Source of the DNA: Acidobacteriota bacterium
GTDB taxonomy: Bacteria; Acidobacteriota; Terriglobia; Bryobacterales; Bryobacteraceae
Reading direction: 5' to 3'
Assembly: GCA_025352795.1 (NCBI GenBank)
Contig: JANXSF010000041.1
Coordinates: 62,001 to 126,000 of the forward strand
Length of the DNA stretch: 64,000 nucleotides
In this document: positions 47,325 through 56,096 of the stretch, in pieces
Position numbering within the stretch: position 1 is the stretch's first letter
Layout: each line of letters opens with the position of its first letter
Program-made: the position numbers and the translations under genes
Notes under the pieces: model-generated
What the model was told of the DNA's origin: nothing
Databases searched by the model: none
Seen by the model: only the letters and a program-made list of their open reading frames with translations

Positions 47325-48125
47325 TTAGGTATGAGTTGTGACCGACTCACTCTGCTTCACAAAAAAGCGACGCATTTCCGCTTCCAATGCTGGTGTACAA
47401 GCCAGACAGTTGCCGGCATAAATGCTGGATCCGCCGTCCATGTTAAAAAACTTTCCACCGGCTTCTTCAATCAATAATTTCAACGGTGCCAGATCCCAAG
47501 GCTGGGAAGTCGGCTCAAGCCACGCGTCGGATTGACCAGAAATCAGCATCATGCAATCAGGACCACCGCCCTGGCTGCGCACAGCCCAGAACTGTCCCAT
47601 CCATTCCACCAGATTCTTAGCCCAGGAAAATTGATTCACCTTCTGCAAGCTGTTGGCACATAGCACAGCTTTCGATAGATCCGTCGTTGCAGAAACACGG
47701 ATGGGTAGATCGTTACAAAAAGCGCCGCCACCTTTGATGGCCGTATAGGTCTTGCGTAATGCTGGGAAGTGGGCAATACCAGCCGTCACCTCTCCATCGA
47801 CTTCCAGGGCCAAAAGCACAGCCCACAATCCATTGCCACGAACAAAATCACGAGTGCCGTCCAGCGGATCAATAATCCATTTGCGTCCATTCTTTGAAGG
47901 CTTGTTTGCTCCTTCTTCGCCAAGCAAGCCATCTTCAGGAAACGCGCTGCTCAAAGCATTGACAATCAACTTTTCTGATTCCTTATCGGCAATGGTCACG
48001 GGGGATTCATCGGATTTTTCTTCGGCGGTTACACCCTGTTCGGCATAGCGCAGAATCAAGGCACCCGCCTGGGCGGAGATGCGCCGCATGATTTCCATTT
48101 CAAGTTCAAAAGACATTAATTTCAT
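47325..48125 (-). CDS. Inositol-monophosphatase-family phosphatase (HisN-like)
   Basis: 266 residues. The magnesium site is intact: LLGEEG (Glu70/71), IDPLDGTRDF (Asp86, Asp89) and, near the C-terminus, QPWDLAPLKLLIEEAGG. The SPVTIADKESEKLI opening suits histidinol-phosphatase or inositol-phosphatase subgroups; DPLDGTRDF (Arg rather than the Asn/Lys of strict IMPases) is common in HisN-like enzymes. Hydrolyses a phosphate monoester in the cytoplasm; the substrate cannot be fixed because no his genes are nearby. Divergent from the acyl-CoA ligase (40 bp). Confidence 0.9.
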   Translation of the reverse strand: MKLMSFELEMEIMRRISAQAGALILRYAEQGVTAEEKSDESPVTIADKESEKLIVNALSSAFPEDGLLGEEGANKPSKNGRKWIIDPLDGTRDFVRGNGLWAVLLALEVDGEVTAGIAHFPALRKTYTAIKGGGAFCNDLPIRVSATTDLSKAVLCANSLQKVNQFSWAKNLVEWMGQFWAVRSQGGGPDCMMLISGQSDAWLEPTSQPWDLAPLKLLIEEAGGKFFNMDGGSSIYAGNCLACTPALEAEMRRFFVKQSESVTTHT

Positions 48126-48165
48126 TTTACGTTTTTAAGTGTCTGGCGTGATAGCATGAGCTTTT

Positions 48166-49950
48166 ATGGAACTGCGCACCATTTATTCGCTTCTGGATGA
48201 AGCAGTAGAAAAATGGGGCAACGCTCCGGCGTTGCACCAGCCCATTGCAGGTCACAAATACCAGACCTACTCGTGGATTGAATATCGTGAAGCTGTACGC
48301 GAAATTGCCGCTGGCCTGCGAACCTTGGGAATTCATCGTGGCGATGTGGTTGGGCTTGGATCCGAAACTCGAGCTGAATTCTATTTGGCCGATCTTGGGG
48401 CCATCACTTGCGGAGCTGCCTCCGCTGCTCTATACGTGAACTCCCCGCCTGCAGATCAAATCGGTTTGTTGCGGAAATGTGAAGCGAAACTAATTTTTGT
48501 AGAAAATCCAAAGCTGCTCAACACCCTGCTAACAGCGGGTGGAAACAATTTGAGTGCCACATGGGTGCTGCTGACAGGCGAAGCGCCCAACGTGCTGACC
48601 CTGGCTAATTTGCGTGAACGTGGACGTACAGCAATAGCAGAAAACGTGGGATTGTTCTCCCAAATTCTGGGTGAATCCACTCCCGAGGATTACGCTATTC
48701 TCTACCTCACTTCAGGCGCAACAGGGGATCCCAAAATGGTGTGGAACACGCACCGTGCCTTGATTGCAAACGTCGACATGGGCCCTGATATTTTGCCGGG
48801 CGTAGTGGCGCAAGATTGTGCCCTTGCCTTTTTGCCTTCGGCTCATATTGCGCAACGAATCGGCATTGAACTTCTGCCATTGCGAATGGGGATTCAAGTT
48901 TATTTTTCTGAAAGCCTTGCCCGCATGCCGCAAGAATTCAAATCGGTCAGGCCCACTTTGTTTCTGGCGCCACCCAGAGTTTGGGAGCGAATCTATGCCA
49001 GCGTCCGCACGGAAATTAAAAAACGAAACTCCATTGCCCGACAGGTCTTCTATGCTGCTCTTGGAGTTGGTAGCCAGGTTAGCCGCTACAAACAGGAAGA
49101 TAAACCTGTTCCAGCGTGGCTAAAACAATCCTGGAACGTAGCCGACAAGTTGGTTTTTTCTAAAATTCGCGAACGATTTGGCGGTCGTATTCGATTTGCG
49201 ATTTCCGGGGCAGCCCCGTTGGGCCGCGATCTTGGCGAGTTTTACGAAGCCATTGGCATGCCCCTTATGGAAGGCTACGGGTTGACAGAAGGCGGAATTG
49301 TTTGCCTGAATTCATCGGGTAAAGGGCGTCTGGGAACCGTTGGTAAACCTCTCACTGGAGTTGAGTTGAAGCTGGCTGAAGATGGGGAACTGTTGGTTCG
49401 ATCCCCGGCATTGGCCAGTGGATATTTCAAGGATGAGATAACAACCGCGCAAGTGTTTCGTGATGGCTGGCTGCACACCGGCGACTTGGCTGAAATTCAA
49501 CCAGATGGGTATGCAGTCATCACCGGTCGCAAAAAAGAGATGATTGTTTCCTCCAATGGAAAGAAGATTTATCCGACAAAACTTGAGGCCCTGTTCAAGA
49601 CCGAACCGGTAATCAGCCAAATGCTTTTAGTGGGCGATAATCAATCCTACGTTGCAGCGCTGTTCACCATTAACACCGCAGCCGCTGAAGTGATTCCAGG
49701 GCTGAAAGGTAAATCCACTACTGAGATTTGTGCTTCATCCCAAGTGCAGGCAGAGGTAAAAAAAGCAGTTCAAAAAGCTAATCTGCAGTTGGCGCAATAT
49801 GAGCAGATTAAGAAATTCAAGGTTCTGGATAGGGACTTCACTATTGAATCAGGCGAAATGACACCCACCATGAAAGTGCGTCGTGCCAAGGTTTTGGACA
49901 ACTTTAAGGCGGAGATCGCGGCAATGTATTCGGCTAAGGAAGACCTGTAA
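48166..49950 (+). CDS. Long-chain acyl-CoA synthetase (AMP-forming)
   Basis: 594 residues, ANL superfamily. The AMP/phosphate loop is LTSGATGDPK at 181-190, followed by GYGLTEGGIV (A5), HTGDLAEIQPDGYAVITGRKKEMIVSSNGKKIYPTKLE (A7-A8, hinge and aryl/CoA region) and a late Lys in TMKVRR that could supply the adenylation lysine. It is of the FadD15/FACL type (about 600 residues), activating fatty acids with ATP and CoA at the membrane face. Convergent with tsaE, with a 17-nt overlap of the coding ends. Confidence 0.93.
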   Translation: MELRTIYSLLDEAVEKWGNAPALHQPIAGHKYQTYSWIEYREAVREIAAGLRTLGIHRGDVVGLGSETRAEFYLADLGAITCGAASAALYVNSPPADQIGLLRKCEAKLIFVENPKLLNTLLTAGGNNLSATWVLLTGEAPNVLTLANLRERGRTAIAENVGLFSQILGESTPEDYAILYLTSGATGDPKMVWNTHRALIANVDMGPDILPGVVAQDCALAFLPSAHIAQRIGIELLPLRMGIQVYFSESLARMPQEFKSVRPTLFLAPPRVWERIYASVRTEIKKRNSIARQVFYAALGVGSQVSRYKQEDKPVPAWLKQSWNVADKLVFSKIRERFGGRIRFAISGAAPLGRDLGEFYEAIGMPLMEGYGLTEGGIVCLNSSGKGRLGTVGKPLTGVELKLAEDGELLVRSPALASGYFKDEITTAQVFRDGWLHTGDLAEIQPDGYAVITGRKKEMIVSSNGKKIYPTKLEALFKTEPVISQMLLVGDNQSYVAALFTINTAAAEVIPGLKGKSTTEICASSQVQAEVKKAVQKANLQLAQYEQIKKFKVLDRDFTIESGEMTPTMKVRRAKVLDNFKAEIAAMYSAKEDL

Positions 49951-50356
49951 TAGAAATTAGTCTGGAGTCATCTTCCACCGCATAGTCAATGCGAACCTCC
50001 ACCCGATCCTTGGGCATCAGCGCCGGAAAACGCTCACCCCATTCAATTACCACAATCGCTTTGCGGTCAAAGATTTCTTCCAAACCCAGCGATGCCACGT
50101 CATGCGGTTCTTCCAATCGGTAAAGGTCAATATGATAAAGCTTAGGTGGATTTCCGTATTCATGAATCAGCGTGAAGGTGGGACTGGAAACATCGTCTGC
50201 GGAACCCAAGCCAAGTTGCTCAACCATTCCTTTGGTGAAGGTCGTCTTCCCTGCCCCCAGGTTGCCGATCAGCAACACAACAGCTTTCCCTGAAAGTTGC
50301 CGAACCAATTGTCGACCAGCGTCGATGGTTTCCTGTTCAGACCTGCTGTACGGCAC
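49934..50356 (-). CDS. tsaE: tRNA threonylcarbamoyladenosine biosynthesis ATPase TsaE
   Basis: 140 residues from a GTG at 50356; an upstream extension of the frame to 50500 lies inside nnr and is not family-like. Walker A GNLGAGKTTF at 31-40, then SSPTFTLIHEYG, YHIDLYRLE and VVIEWGERF, all diagnostic of TsaE/YjeE. It powers the t6A37 tRNA-modification complex with TsaB and TsaD. Its start overlaps the NAD(P)HX repair gene by 20 nt, the same nnr-tsaE adjacency seen in E. coli (yjeF-yjeE). Confidence 0.93.
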   Translation of the reverse strand: MPYSRSEQETIDAGRQLVRQLSGKAVVLLIGNLGAGKTTFTKGMVEQLGLGSADDVSSPTFTLIHEYGNPPKLYHIDLYRLEEPHDVASLGLEEIFDRKAIVVIEWGERFPALMPKDRVEVRIDYAVEDDSRLISITGLP

Positions 50357-51809
50357 GAATCGCTCCCGGAAGATATTCCAGTAAATCAGTGGCGAGCAAG
50401 CACTGCTCAGTCTGTGCCTGTGCTCCCAATTCCCCGCAAAACCCATGCAGGTAAACAGCAGCACAAATCGCCACCTCAATCGACTGCGGGTGCTGCGCAA
50501 TCAGCCCGGCCACAAGGCCCGTCAACACGTCGCCACTGCCTCCCTTGGCCATTGATGGTGAACCGGTAGGATTGATCCAAACGCGGCCATCGGGAGTCCC
50601 AATCAATGATCGCTGCCCTTTCAAGACAACCACAGCGTTGCGGGTCAGTGCCAATTTCTCAACTGCTCCAATCCGATCAGCTTGCACTTCAGCCGTAGAG
50701 ATTCCTAACAACCGCCCCATCTCCCCTGGATGCGGCGTCATCACGGCAGGCGCTTGGGAGGCACTCCATTCCATGCCTGCCAACAGATTGAGGGCATCGG
50801 CATCAATTACTAAAGGCACCTTAGCCGATGCCAGCAGCTTCACCAACAACGCAGCGGCTTCAGCCGAATCTCCAAGCCCAGGTCCAATCGCAAGCACGCT
50901 CTTGCCTGGCAATGCGGCCATACAATCCCACAGCCCGTGCGTCATCAATTCAGGGTTGAGTTCAGCCGCGTCGGTCGCCACGGTGACCAGGCCTGCGCCC
51001 ATCTTCAATGCCGCAAGGCCAGCCATGCGCACAGCACCTGATTTCCCCGCTGCGCCACCAACAACCAATACATGGCCATAAACACCTTTATTCGCGTCGC
51101 CTGCCCGCGGTGCGAATAACGCTGCGAAGTCTGATGCTTCACTCAGCGCCAGCTTGCTTCTAGCTAGCAGTGAAACAGGACTGCCGATGAGCACGACCAC
51201 AAGTTCACCAATGTTGACGCAGTTGGGAGCCAGGACATGGCATGGTTTAGGAGCGGTAAAAGTAACTGTCAAATCTGCCCTGACAGATTCATGATCAGTC
51301 CGGCTGGCGTCACTGAGCATGCCCGAAGGAAGGTCCACCGCAACCACCTTCGCTAACGGAAATTGCGTGTTGATCGCGTGGATTGCTTCCAGCGCGGCAC
51401 CTCGCGGAGGGCCGTTAATTCCGGTTCCCAACACAGCGTCCACAACAATAGTGGACATCCGAGCGTCGAATGGGAGTTGCTGATGCCGCTCAATTCCCAC
51501 AGCCTGCAACATTTTTACATTCGTTGCAGCGTCACCTTCAAACTCTGATTCAGGGTGTACCAAAACCACATGCAATTCTGCAGGTTTATGATTCACTGTC
51601 AGCAGACGTGCTATTGCAAGACCATCGCCGCCGTTGTTTCCCTTACCGCAATAGATAACGATGCGATGCAAACTGAGCGGACCGAAAGCTTTAACCATTT
51701 CCCGAACCACCGCATGAGCGGCGTTTTCCATCAAAATAATGCCCGGTATGCCCAGTTCTATGGTGTGCCGATCAACCTCTCGCATTTGCGCAGCGGTCAA
51801 AACCTTCAT
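50337..51809 (-). CDS. nnr: Bifunctional NAD(P)HX epimerase/ADP- or ATP-dependent dehydratase
   Basis: 490 residues with both domains. The N-terminal YjeF_N epimerase (1-210) has YCGKGNNGGDG at 53-63 and NAVLGTGINGPPRG-like sequence. The C-terminal carbohydrate-kinase-like dehydratase has VVGGAAGKSGAVRMAG, GPGLGDS, VMTPHPGEMGRLLG and MAKGGSGDVLTGLVAGLI. Repairs hydrated NAD(P)H. Upstream is rsbU-like (40-bp gap) and downstream is tsaE with overlap, so it belongs to the lpxD-to-tsaE run. Confidence 0.95.
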   Translation of the reverse strand: MKVLTAAQMREVDRHTIELGIPGIILMENAAHAVVREMVKAFGPLSLHRIVIYCGKGNNGGDGLAIARLLTVNHKPAELHVVLVHPESEFEGDAATNVKMLQAVGIERHQQLPFDARMSTIVVDAVLGTGINGPPRGAALEAIHAINTQFPLAKVVAVDLPSGMLSDASRTDHESVRADLTVTFTAPKPCHVLAPNCVNIGELVVVLIGSPVSLLARSKLALSEASDFAALFAPRAGDANKGVYGHVLVVGGAAGKSGAVRMAGLAALKMGAGLVTVATDAAELNPELMTHGLWDCMAALPGKSVLAIGPGLGDSAEAAALLVKLLASAKVPLVIDADALNLLAGMEWSASQAPAVMTPHPGEMGRLLGISTAEVQADRIGAVEKLALTRNAVVVLKGQRSLIGTPDGRVWINPTGSPSMAKGGSGDVLTGLVAGLIAQHPQSIEVAICAAVYLHGFCGELGAQAQTEQCLLATDLLEYLPGAIRAVQQV

Positions 51810-51849
51810 CTAGCAACCTCATTCGGTAACGCATTGAACTGAAGCAAAA

Positions 51850-53802
51850 TCAACTCCTCCGGACAATCAGCAAAGTCATGTCATCACGATGCGCGGGGTC
51901 ATAAGTCCACTGCTCAACCGCGTCAGCAATTTTCTGTAGGATCTCAGATGAGGGCAAGTGGGCGTTGCGAAGCACCAGATCGGCCAACCGATCTTCGCCA
52001 TACATTTCTTCATAAGCATCTTCGGCTTCAGACACGCCATCGGTGTAGAAAATAATCAGATCGCCAGGCAACATCGGCAAGTGGCTTTCCGTGTACGGAA
52101 CTTTGGGGAACAAGCCTACTACAGTTCCATTTACCTCCAGCGATTCCACTTTGCCGTTGCGAATCAGCAGCGGCGGAAGATGCCCGGCGTTGGTATAAGT
52201 CAATACTTCAGTTGCTTCGTTGTAAACACCCAGAAAAAATGTGGCATATTTTTCAGGATTTGTATTGGCATAAAGATGCTTGTTGAGGTGCCCCACCAGT
52301 TGGGATGTAGAGATAATTGGATGATTCGCTTCCAGACAGAAACTGAGCTGGGTGCGGACAGTTGATGCCAGTGCGGCCATTAGAAGAGCGGCAGAAATTC
52401 CTTTTCCCGCTACGTCACCAATCGCCACTGCAATCAATCCATCGCCAGCATTTTGGTAATCGTAATAATCGCCTGAAACGCTAAGTGCGGGATTGTACTT
52501 CGCCTCAATATGAAAGCATCTGGAATCGGGAACCTTGGTGGGGTACAGTTGTGCCTGCACGGCCCTGGCAATCTCCAGTTCAGCAACAATTCGCTCCTGC
52601 TGCTTGGCCACAATCAACAGTTGTTCAACCTTCGTCGTCATCTCGTTAAACGATCCGCTGAGCGAAGCCAATTGATCATTTCCATTGATTGGAATCTTGT
52701 ACTGAAAATCCCCTTGCTTCACGCGCATGGTGCCCTGGTACAGGTCATGTACAGCTTTGGTGATGAAGCGCGAAAGTGAGATGCCAATGGCGATGGAAAC
52801 AACCTGAATGACAAGAAAAGAGGCCAAAATAGAGTAAAACAGAGTCAGCAAAGTGGATTCATCGAAATCTGCTTTGTCTGAAAAAATGACACGAAACACT
52901 GCGGAAATATGACTGAACAATCCCAACGTTGCGGTGGTGGATTTTTGCGGAGAATCCCACAAGGCAGTGGGCATTATTTTGTAATGACTGATAAACAAAT
53001 CCAGCTTGTTCATGGCAGGCGGAGTTTCATTGCTCACAGGGCTGACGGTCGAATCCTGATCGTGTAAGCGCATCATGGATCCCGCCCCATTTCCTCCAAT
53101 AATTGTCACCTTGCCCAAATTACGGACCAAGGCTGCTAAGAAATTGGGCGTGATGGGAGTAAGCAGCGTCACTTCAAATTGGTCGGAAATTTGATGTGCC
53201 CAAATGTAAAGGTGTCCATCCTTGACAATCAATCCTGAAGCGTCTTTCCAGCCTCTTGGTGGATGCGCTAATTCTGGTTGGGCGGGAAGAAGTGGCACAT
53301 CGGCCTTGGTCAGCAAAAATTCCGCGCCTGGGAAGCGATCTTCCAGTGAAGCTTCCACCCGCAAAGCGGCATCGTGCCTGCCTGCCTGCTCCATGCGGAT
53401 CAACGATTGCGCGGTGAATTTTACTTGAGAAACGTGGCGGTCAAACTCATTGGAAATCAGGTAAATGGCCACTTGTTCTGAAAGGAATAAAGCACCAATT
53501 TCAGCGGCAAGGAACAACAGTAAAATGGGTACTACGGCCATGAACAAGTAGGCCACAATCAGGCGGTTTCGTAGCCGCCAAATCATCATTCGCAAGCCCC
53601 GTCTAACGATCCGAACGGTGACCCACAAAGCAAGAACAATAACGGCCACTTGGAACAAAACCCGTAGGATGGTTTGTGGGAATAGCCATTGAACAACTAT
53701 CCAAAAGACTAGGGAAACGATCAAAGCGATTTCCGGTCGTCCTATAAAAGGCCGAAGAATTTGCCACGGGCTAGGTTTCAAGCAGGGGGGCTCGTTGATC
53801 AT
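51850..53802 (-). CDS. Membrane-bound HAMP-SpoIIE/PP2C serine phosphatase (RsbU-like)
   Basis: 650 residues. Four hydrophobic segments: about 25-60 (two), 80-110, and 325-350. An extracytoplasmic sensor region lies between the last two. HAMP domain about 350-400 (SRFITKAVHDLYQGTMRVKQGDFQYKI). Coiled-coil linker, then a PP2C/SpoIIE domain with metal ligands in GDYYDY, GDVAGKGISAALLMA, YTDGVSEAED and HRDDMTLLIV. It probably dephosphorylates an anti-anti-sigma factor in a general-stress partner-switching system. No anti-sigma or STAS gene lies in this window. One nt after the LOG gene. Confidence 0.92.
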   Translation of the reverse strand: MINEPPCLKPSPWQILRPFIGRPEIALIVSLVFWIVVQWLFPQTILRVLFQVAVIVLALWVTVRIVRRGLRMMIWRLRNRLIVAYLFMAVVPILLLFLAAEIGALFLSEQVAIYLISNEFDRHVSQVKFTAQSLIRMEQAGRHDAALRVEASLEDRFPGAEFLLTKADVPLLPAQPELAHPPRGWKDASGLIVKDGHLYIWAHQISDQFEVTLLTPITPNFLAALVRNLGKVTIIGGNGAGSMMRLHDQDSTVSPVSNETPPAMNKLDLFISHYKIMPTALWDSPQKSTTATLGLFSHISAVFRVIFSDKADFDESTLLTLFYSILASFLVIQVVSIAIGISLSRFITKAVHDLYQGTMRVKQGDFQYKIPINGNDQLASLSGSFNEMTTKVEQLLIVAKQQERIVAELEIARAVQAQLYPTKVPDSRCFHIEAKYNPALSVSGDYYDYQNAGDGLIAVAIGDVAGKGISAALLMAALASTVRTQLSFCLEANHPIISTSQLVGHLNKHLYANTNPEKYATFFLGVYNEATEVLTYTNAGHLPPLLIRNGKVESLEVNGTVVGLFPKVPYTESHLPMLPGDLIIFYTDGVSEAEDAYEEMYGEDRLADLVLRNAHLPSSEILQKIADAVEQWTYDPAHRDDMTLLIVRRS

Positions 53803-53803
53803 T

Positions 53804-54598
53804 CTATTTTAGAGATTCAGCAATCGCTGGCGTCTCCAATTCCTGCTTGGGAAGAGGCTTTTTGGGGTGAAGATAGTTCTCTGTCAGAAATTGCTGCAGC
53901 ACGGTAAACGCTTCCGCCGGGCTATCCACAAAACGAAATAACTGCATATCCTCTGCACTAATCACGCCGTGCTTAATCAGCGCATCAAAATTCACAACTT
54001 CCTTCCAGAATTTGGATCCGTAAAGAATCGTGATCATGTTCTTGTGCAGTTTCTTGGTTTGGGAAAGTGTCAAAACCTCAAACAGTTCATCCATAGTTCC
54101 AAAGCCACCGGGGAACACGACTAGCGCTTTAGCCAAGTATGCAAACCAGAACTTACGCATGAAAAAGTAATGAAATTCAAAGCTCAATTCCGGAGTGATG
54201 TAAGGATTGGGAAGCTGTTCAAAAGGGAGCCTGATGTTCAGCCCAACCGTCTTTCCCTTGGCATCGTTTGCACCGCGATTGGCCGCCTCCATGATACCCG
54301 GACCACCCCCAGTGCACACCACAAAGCGATGGTTAGGATTTTCAAAAGTCTCACACCATTCCGTCAGCAAACGGGAAAGTTCACGAGCCTCATGATAATA
54401 CTGGGCCAGTGGACCATCTTCCTTCACTCTGGCAGAACCGAAGAACACAATGGTGTCACGGATTCTTTGCTGGCGAAAGGTGTTCAACGGCTTCAAGTAT
54501 TCAGAAAGAATCCGCAGTGATCGAGCACTGGGCGTATTCATGAACGCATCATCCTCGTAAGCCAAAGGATGACGATGCTGTTCTGGGGGGTTATCCAT
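53804..54598 (-). CDS. LOG-family protein (TIGR00730-like, cytokinin riboside 5'-monophosphate phosphoribohydrolase fold)
   Basis: 264 residues. The family motif PGGFGTMDELFE and the Rossmann segment VVCTGGGPGIMEAANRGAND are both present. Related proteins split nucleotide 5'-monophosphates to free base and ribose 5-phosphate; larger bacterial members like this one are of uncertain substrate. Starts 8 nt inside the end of lpxD, and is followed by the RsbU-like gene after one nucleotide, so these three are almost certainly co-translated. Confidence 0.92.
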   Translation of the reverse strand: MDNPPEQHRHPLAYEDDAFMNTPSARSLRILSEYLKPLNTFRQQRIRDTIVFFGSARVKEDGPLAQYYHEARELSRLLTEWCETFENPNHRFVVCTGGGPGIMEAANRGANDAKGKTVGLNIRLPFEQLPNPYITPELSFEFHYFFMRKFWFAYLAKALVVFPGGFGTMDELFEVLTLSQTKKLHKNMITILYGSKFWKEVVNFDALIKHGVISAEDMQLFRFVDSPAEAFTVLQQFLTENYLHPKKPLPKQELETPAIAESLK

Positions 54599-55628
54599 TT
54601 TCTTTTTGTTCTCTCAACTCAAGTTCTGAAATGCGTTTTTCCAATTGTCGCACTGTCTTCAAAAGATCAGCCAATTTGGGGAACGCAGTGATGGATCGCA
54701 GCCATTGGCGACTGTCAAAGGCAGGTGAGCCGGAAACCACAGCGCCTTTCGCCACATCGTGACCAATGCCACTTTGAGCGTAGATGACGGCGTTGTCGTT
54801 GATGGTCAAGTGTCCTGAAACGCCCACCTGACCTGCTAACAACACATTATTGCCAAGAATCGTGCTGCCTGCCAAACCAACTTGAGCACAGATAATGTTG
54901 TCTTCACCAACAACAGAGGCATGGCCAATCTGCACCAGATTGTCGATCTTGGCACCACGCTTTACGCGAGTCTCGCCCATGGTAGCCCGGTCAATTGCGG
55001 AAAGCGATTGAACTTCCACATCGTCCTCAATCACCACAAAGCCGCTTTGCACAATCTTAAATTGCGTTCCCTGTTTGGTCTTGGCAAATCCAAAACCGTC
55101 ACCGCCAATCACCACGCTATTTTGCAAAATTACGCGATGGCCAATCACGCAGAATTCGCGAACAACGCTGTGGGAATGCGCCAGAAAATCATCTCCAATC
55201 CTGGCTCCTTTATAGATCACGACGCTGGGATGCAGCGTGGCATTGCGGCCAATGGCCACGTTCGGACCGACGACGCAAAATGGTCCGATGGAAGCACCTT
55301 CACCAATTTGGGCGGATGGATCAACGTAAGCAAGCGGGCTGATTCCCGGAGTCGGTTGCGGTGGCTGATAGAACATGGCCAAGGCTCTGGCAAAATCGTG
55401 ATAAGGATTTGCGCTCACCAGGCAGGCGATAGAGAGCCCTAAGATAGGTTCTGCCACCAGAATCGCACTGGCTTTTGTAAGCTTCACTTTCGATGCATAT
55501 TTTGGATTGGCAAGGAATGTCAGTTGCCCGCAAGCGGCCTGTTCCATGCCAGCCAATCCGCTGATTTCCAATGTGGGATCTCCCACCAATTGACAGCCTA
55601 ACCCGGTCGCAAGGTGCTCCAAACGCAT
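54591..55628 (-). CDS. lpxD: UDP-3-O-acylglucosamine N-acyltransferase
   Basis: 345 residues from ATG 55628; a longer frame reaches 55778, but only the part from MRLEHLATGLGC is family-like. The N-terminal uridine-binding domain runs to about 100 (GQLTFLANPKY), then left-handed beta-helix hexapeptide repeats (IGEGASIGPFCVVGPNVAIG) and the signature GGDGFGFA, with the likely catalytic His in NLVQIGHASV. It closes with GSPAFDSRQWLRS and a C-terminal coiled coil. Adds the N-linked acyl chain in lipid A synthesis, proving an LPS-type outer membrane. First gene of the lpxD-LOG-rsbU-nnr-tsaE run. Outside the usual lpxD-fabZ-lpxA cluster. Confidence 0.95.
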   Translation of the reverse strand: MRLEHLATGLGCQLVGDPTLEISGLAGMEQAACGQLTFLANPKYASKVKLTKASAILVAEPILGLSIACLVSANPYHDFARALAMFYQPPQPTPGISPLAYVDPSAQIGEGASIGPFCVVGPNVAIGRNATLHPSVVIYKGARIGDDFLAHSHSVVREFCVIGHRVILQNSVVIGGDGFGFAKTKQGTQFKIVQSGFVVIEDDVEVQSLSAIDRATMGETRVKRGAKIDNLVQIGHASVVGEDNIICAQVGLAGSTILGNNVLLAGQVGVSGHLTINDNAVIYAQSGIGHDVAKGAVVSGSPAFDSRQWLRSITAFPKLADLLKTVRQLEKRISELELREQKENG

Positions 55629-55732
55629 TCGCTGATTCTTTCTCCGCTCACTATTATGGCGGAAATTATCGACATCCACATCGACTTTTAAAGAGGGGAC
55701 ATAGGAACACGGCCCCGAATTAAAAAGGCTGC

Positions 55733-56029
55733 TTAGCTGGCCTTTGCGGCGCTTTTTTGCAGACATTCTGCGGAACAAAAATATACGGGTGCTTCAGACT
55801 TGCCTACACGTTTGGTTGTTGATTCTGGTGTGAATGTGCCGCATTGGGCGCATCGCCTCAGCACTTGTGACGCCGGATCGGCAGTGGGTGGACGCATGGT
55901 TGGTCCATTGGAAGGTGTGGATTGGGAGAAGACGGTGGAGGTGAACAAACGGGCAACTGATCCGATTACCGCTCGTAATGCGGAGATCATGAAGATGGCG
56001 GCAATCAGTCCGAAAAGCACTCGAAACAT
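55733..56029 (-). CDS. Small membrane protein with zinc-ribbon-like C-terminus (PP0621-like)
   Basis: 98 residues. One N-terminal helix (LFGLIAAIFMISALRAVIGSV), a proline/threonine-rich linker, and a cysteine motif C60-x2-C63 ... C85-x3-C89 that could bind zinc (RCAQCGTF, YFCSAEC). This pattern fits PP0621-family proteins and TRASH-like knuckles. A GGAGGG element lies 9 nt before the start. A hairpin (56055-56089) lies just upstream, between this gene and the TPR gene. Function unknown. Confidence 0.78.
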   Translation of the reverse strand: MFRVLFGLIAAIFMISALRAVIGSVARLFTSTVFSQSTPSNGPTMRPPTADPASQVLRRCAQCGTFTPESTTKRVGKSEAPVYFCSAECLQKSAAKAS

Positions 56030-56054
56030 AGCTAATTACCCTCCTACAAACGCA

Positions 56055-56089
56055 ATCGGGACGCCTAATAAGTAGACGCCCCGACTGTC
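56055..56089 (-). terminator. Hairpin between TPR gene and small zinc-ribbon gene (weak terminator or attenuator)
   Basis: On the minus strand RNA a 13-bp stem (arms about 56077-56089 and 56055-56067) with a 9-nt loop can form, starting 8 nt after the TPR stop codon. It contains three G-U pairs that would be A-C mismatches on the plus strand, so it only forms well in minus-strand RNA. The downstream U-run is poor, so it may slow or partially terminate transcription rather than end it. Confidence 0.45.
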
Positions 56090-56096
56090 TGAAAGA

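Noticed and set aside
50357-50500. Longer N-terminus for TsaE
   Set aside because: The extension lies inside the nnr coding end and has no TsaE-like sequence; GTG at 50356 fits the family.
55629-55778. Longer N-terminus for LpxD
   Set aside because: Fifty Lys/Arg/Ser-rich residues with no family resemblance; ATG 55628 matches the conserved LpxD start.
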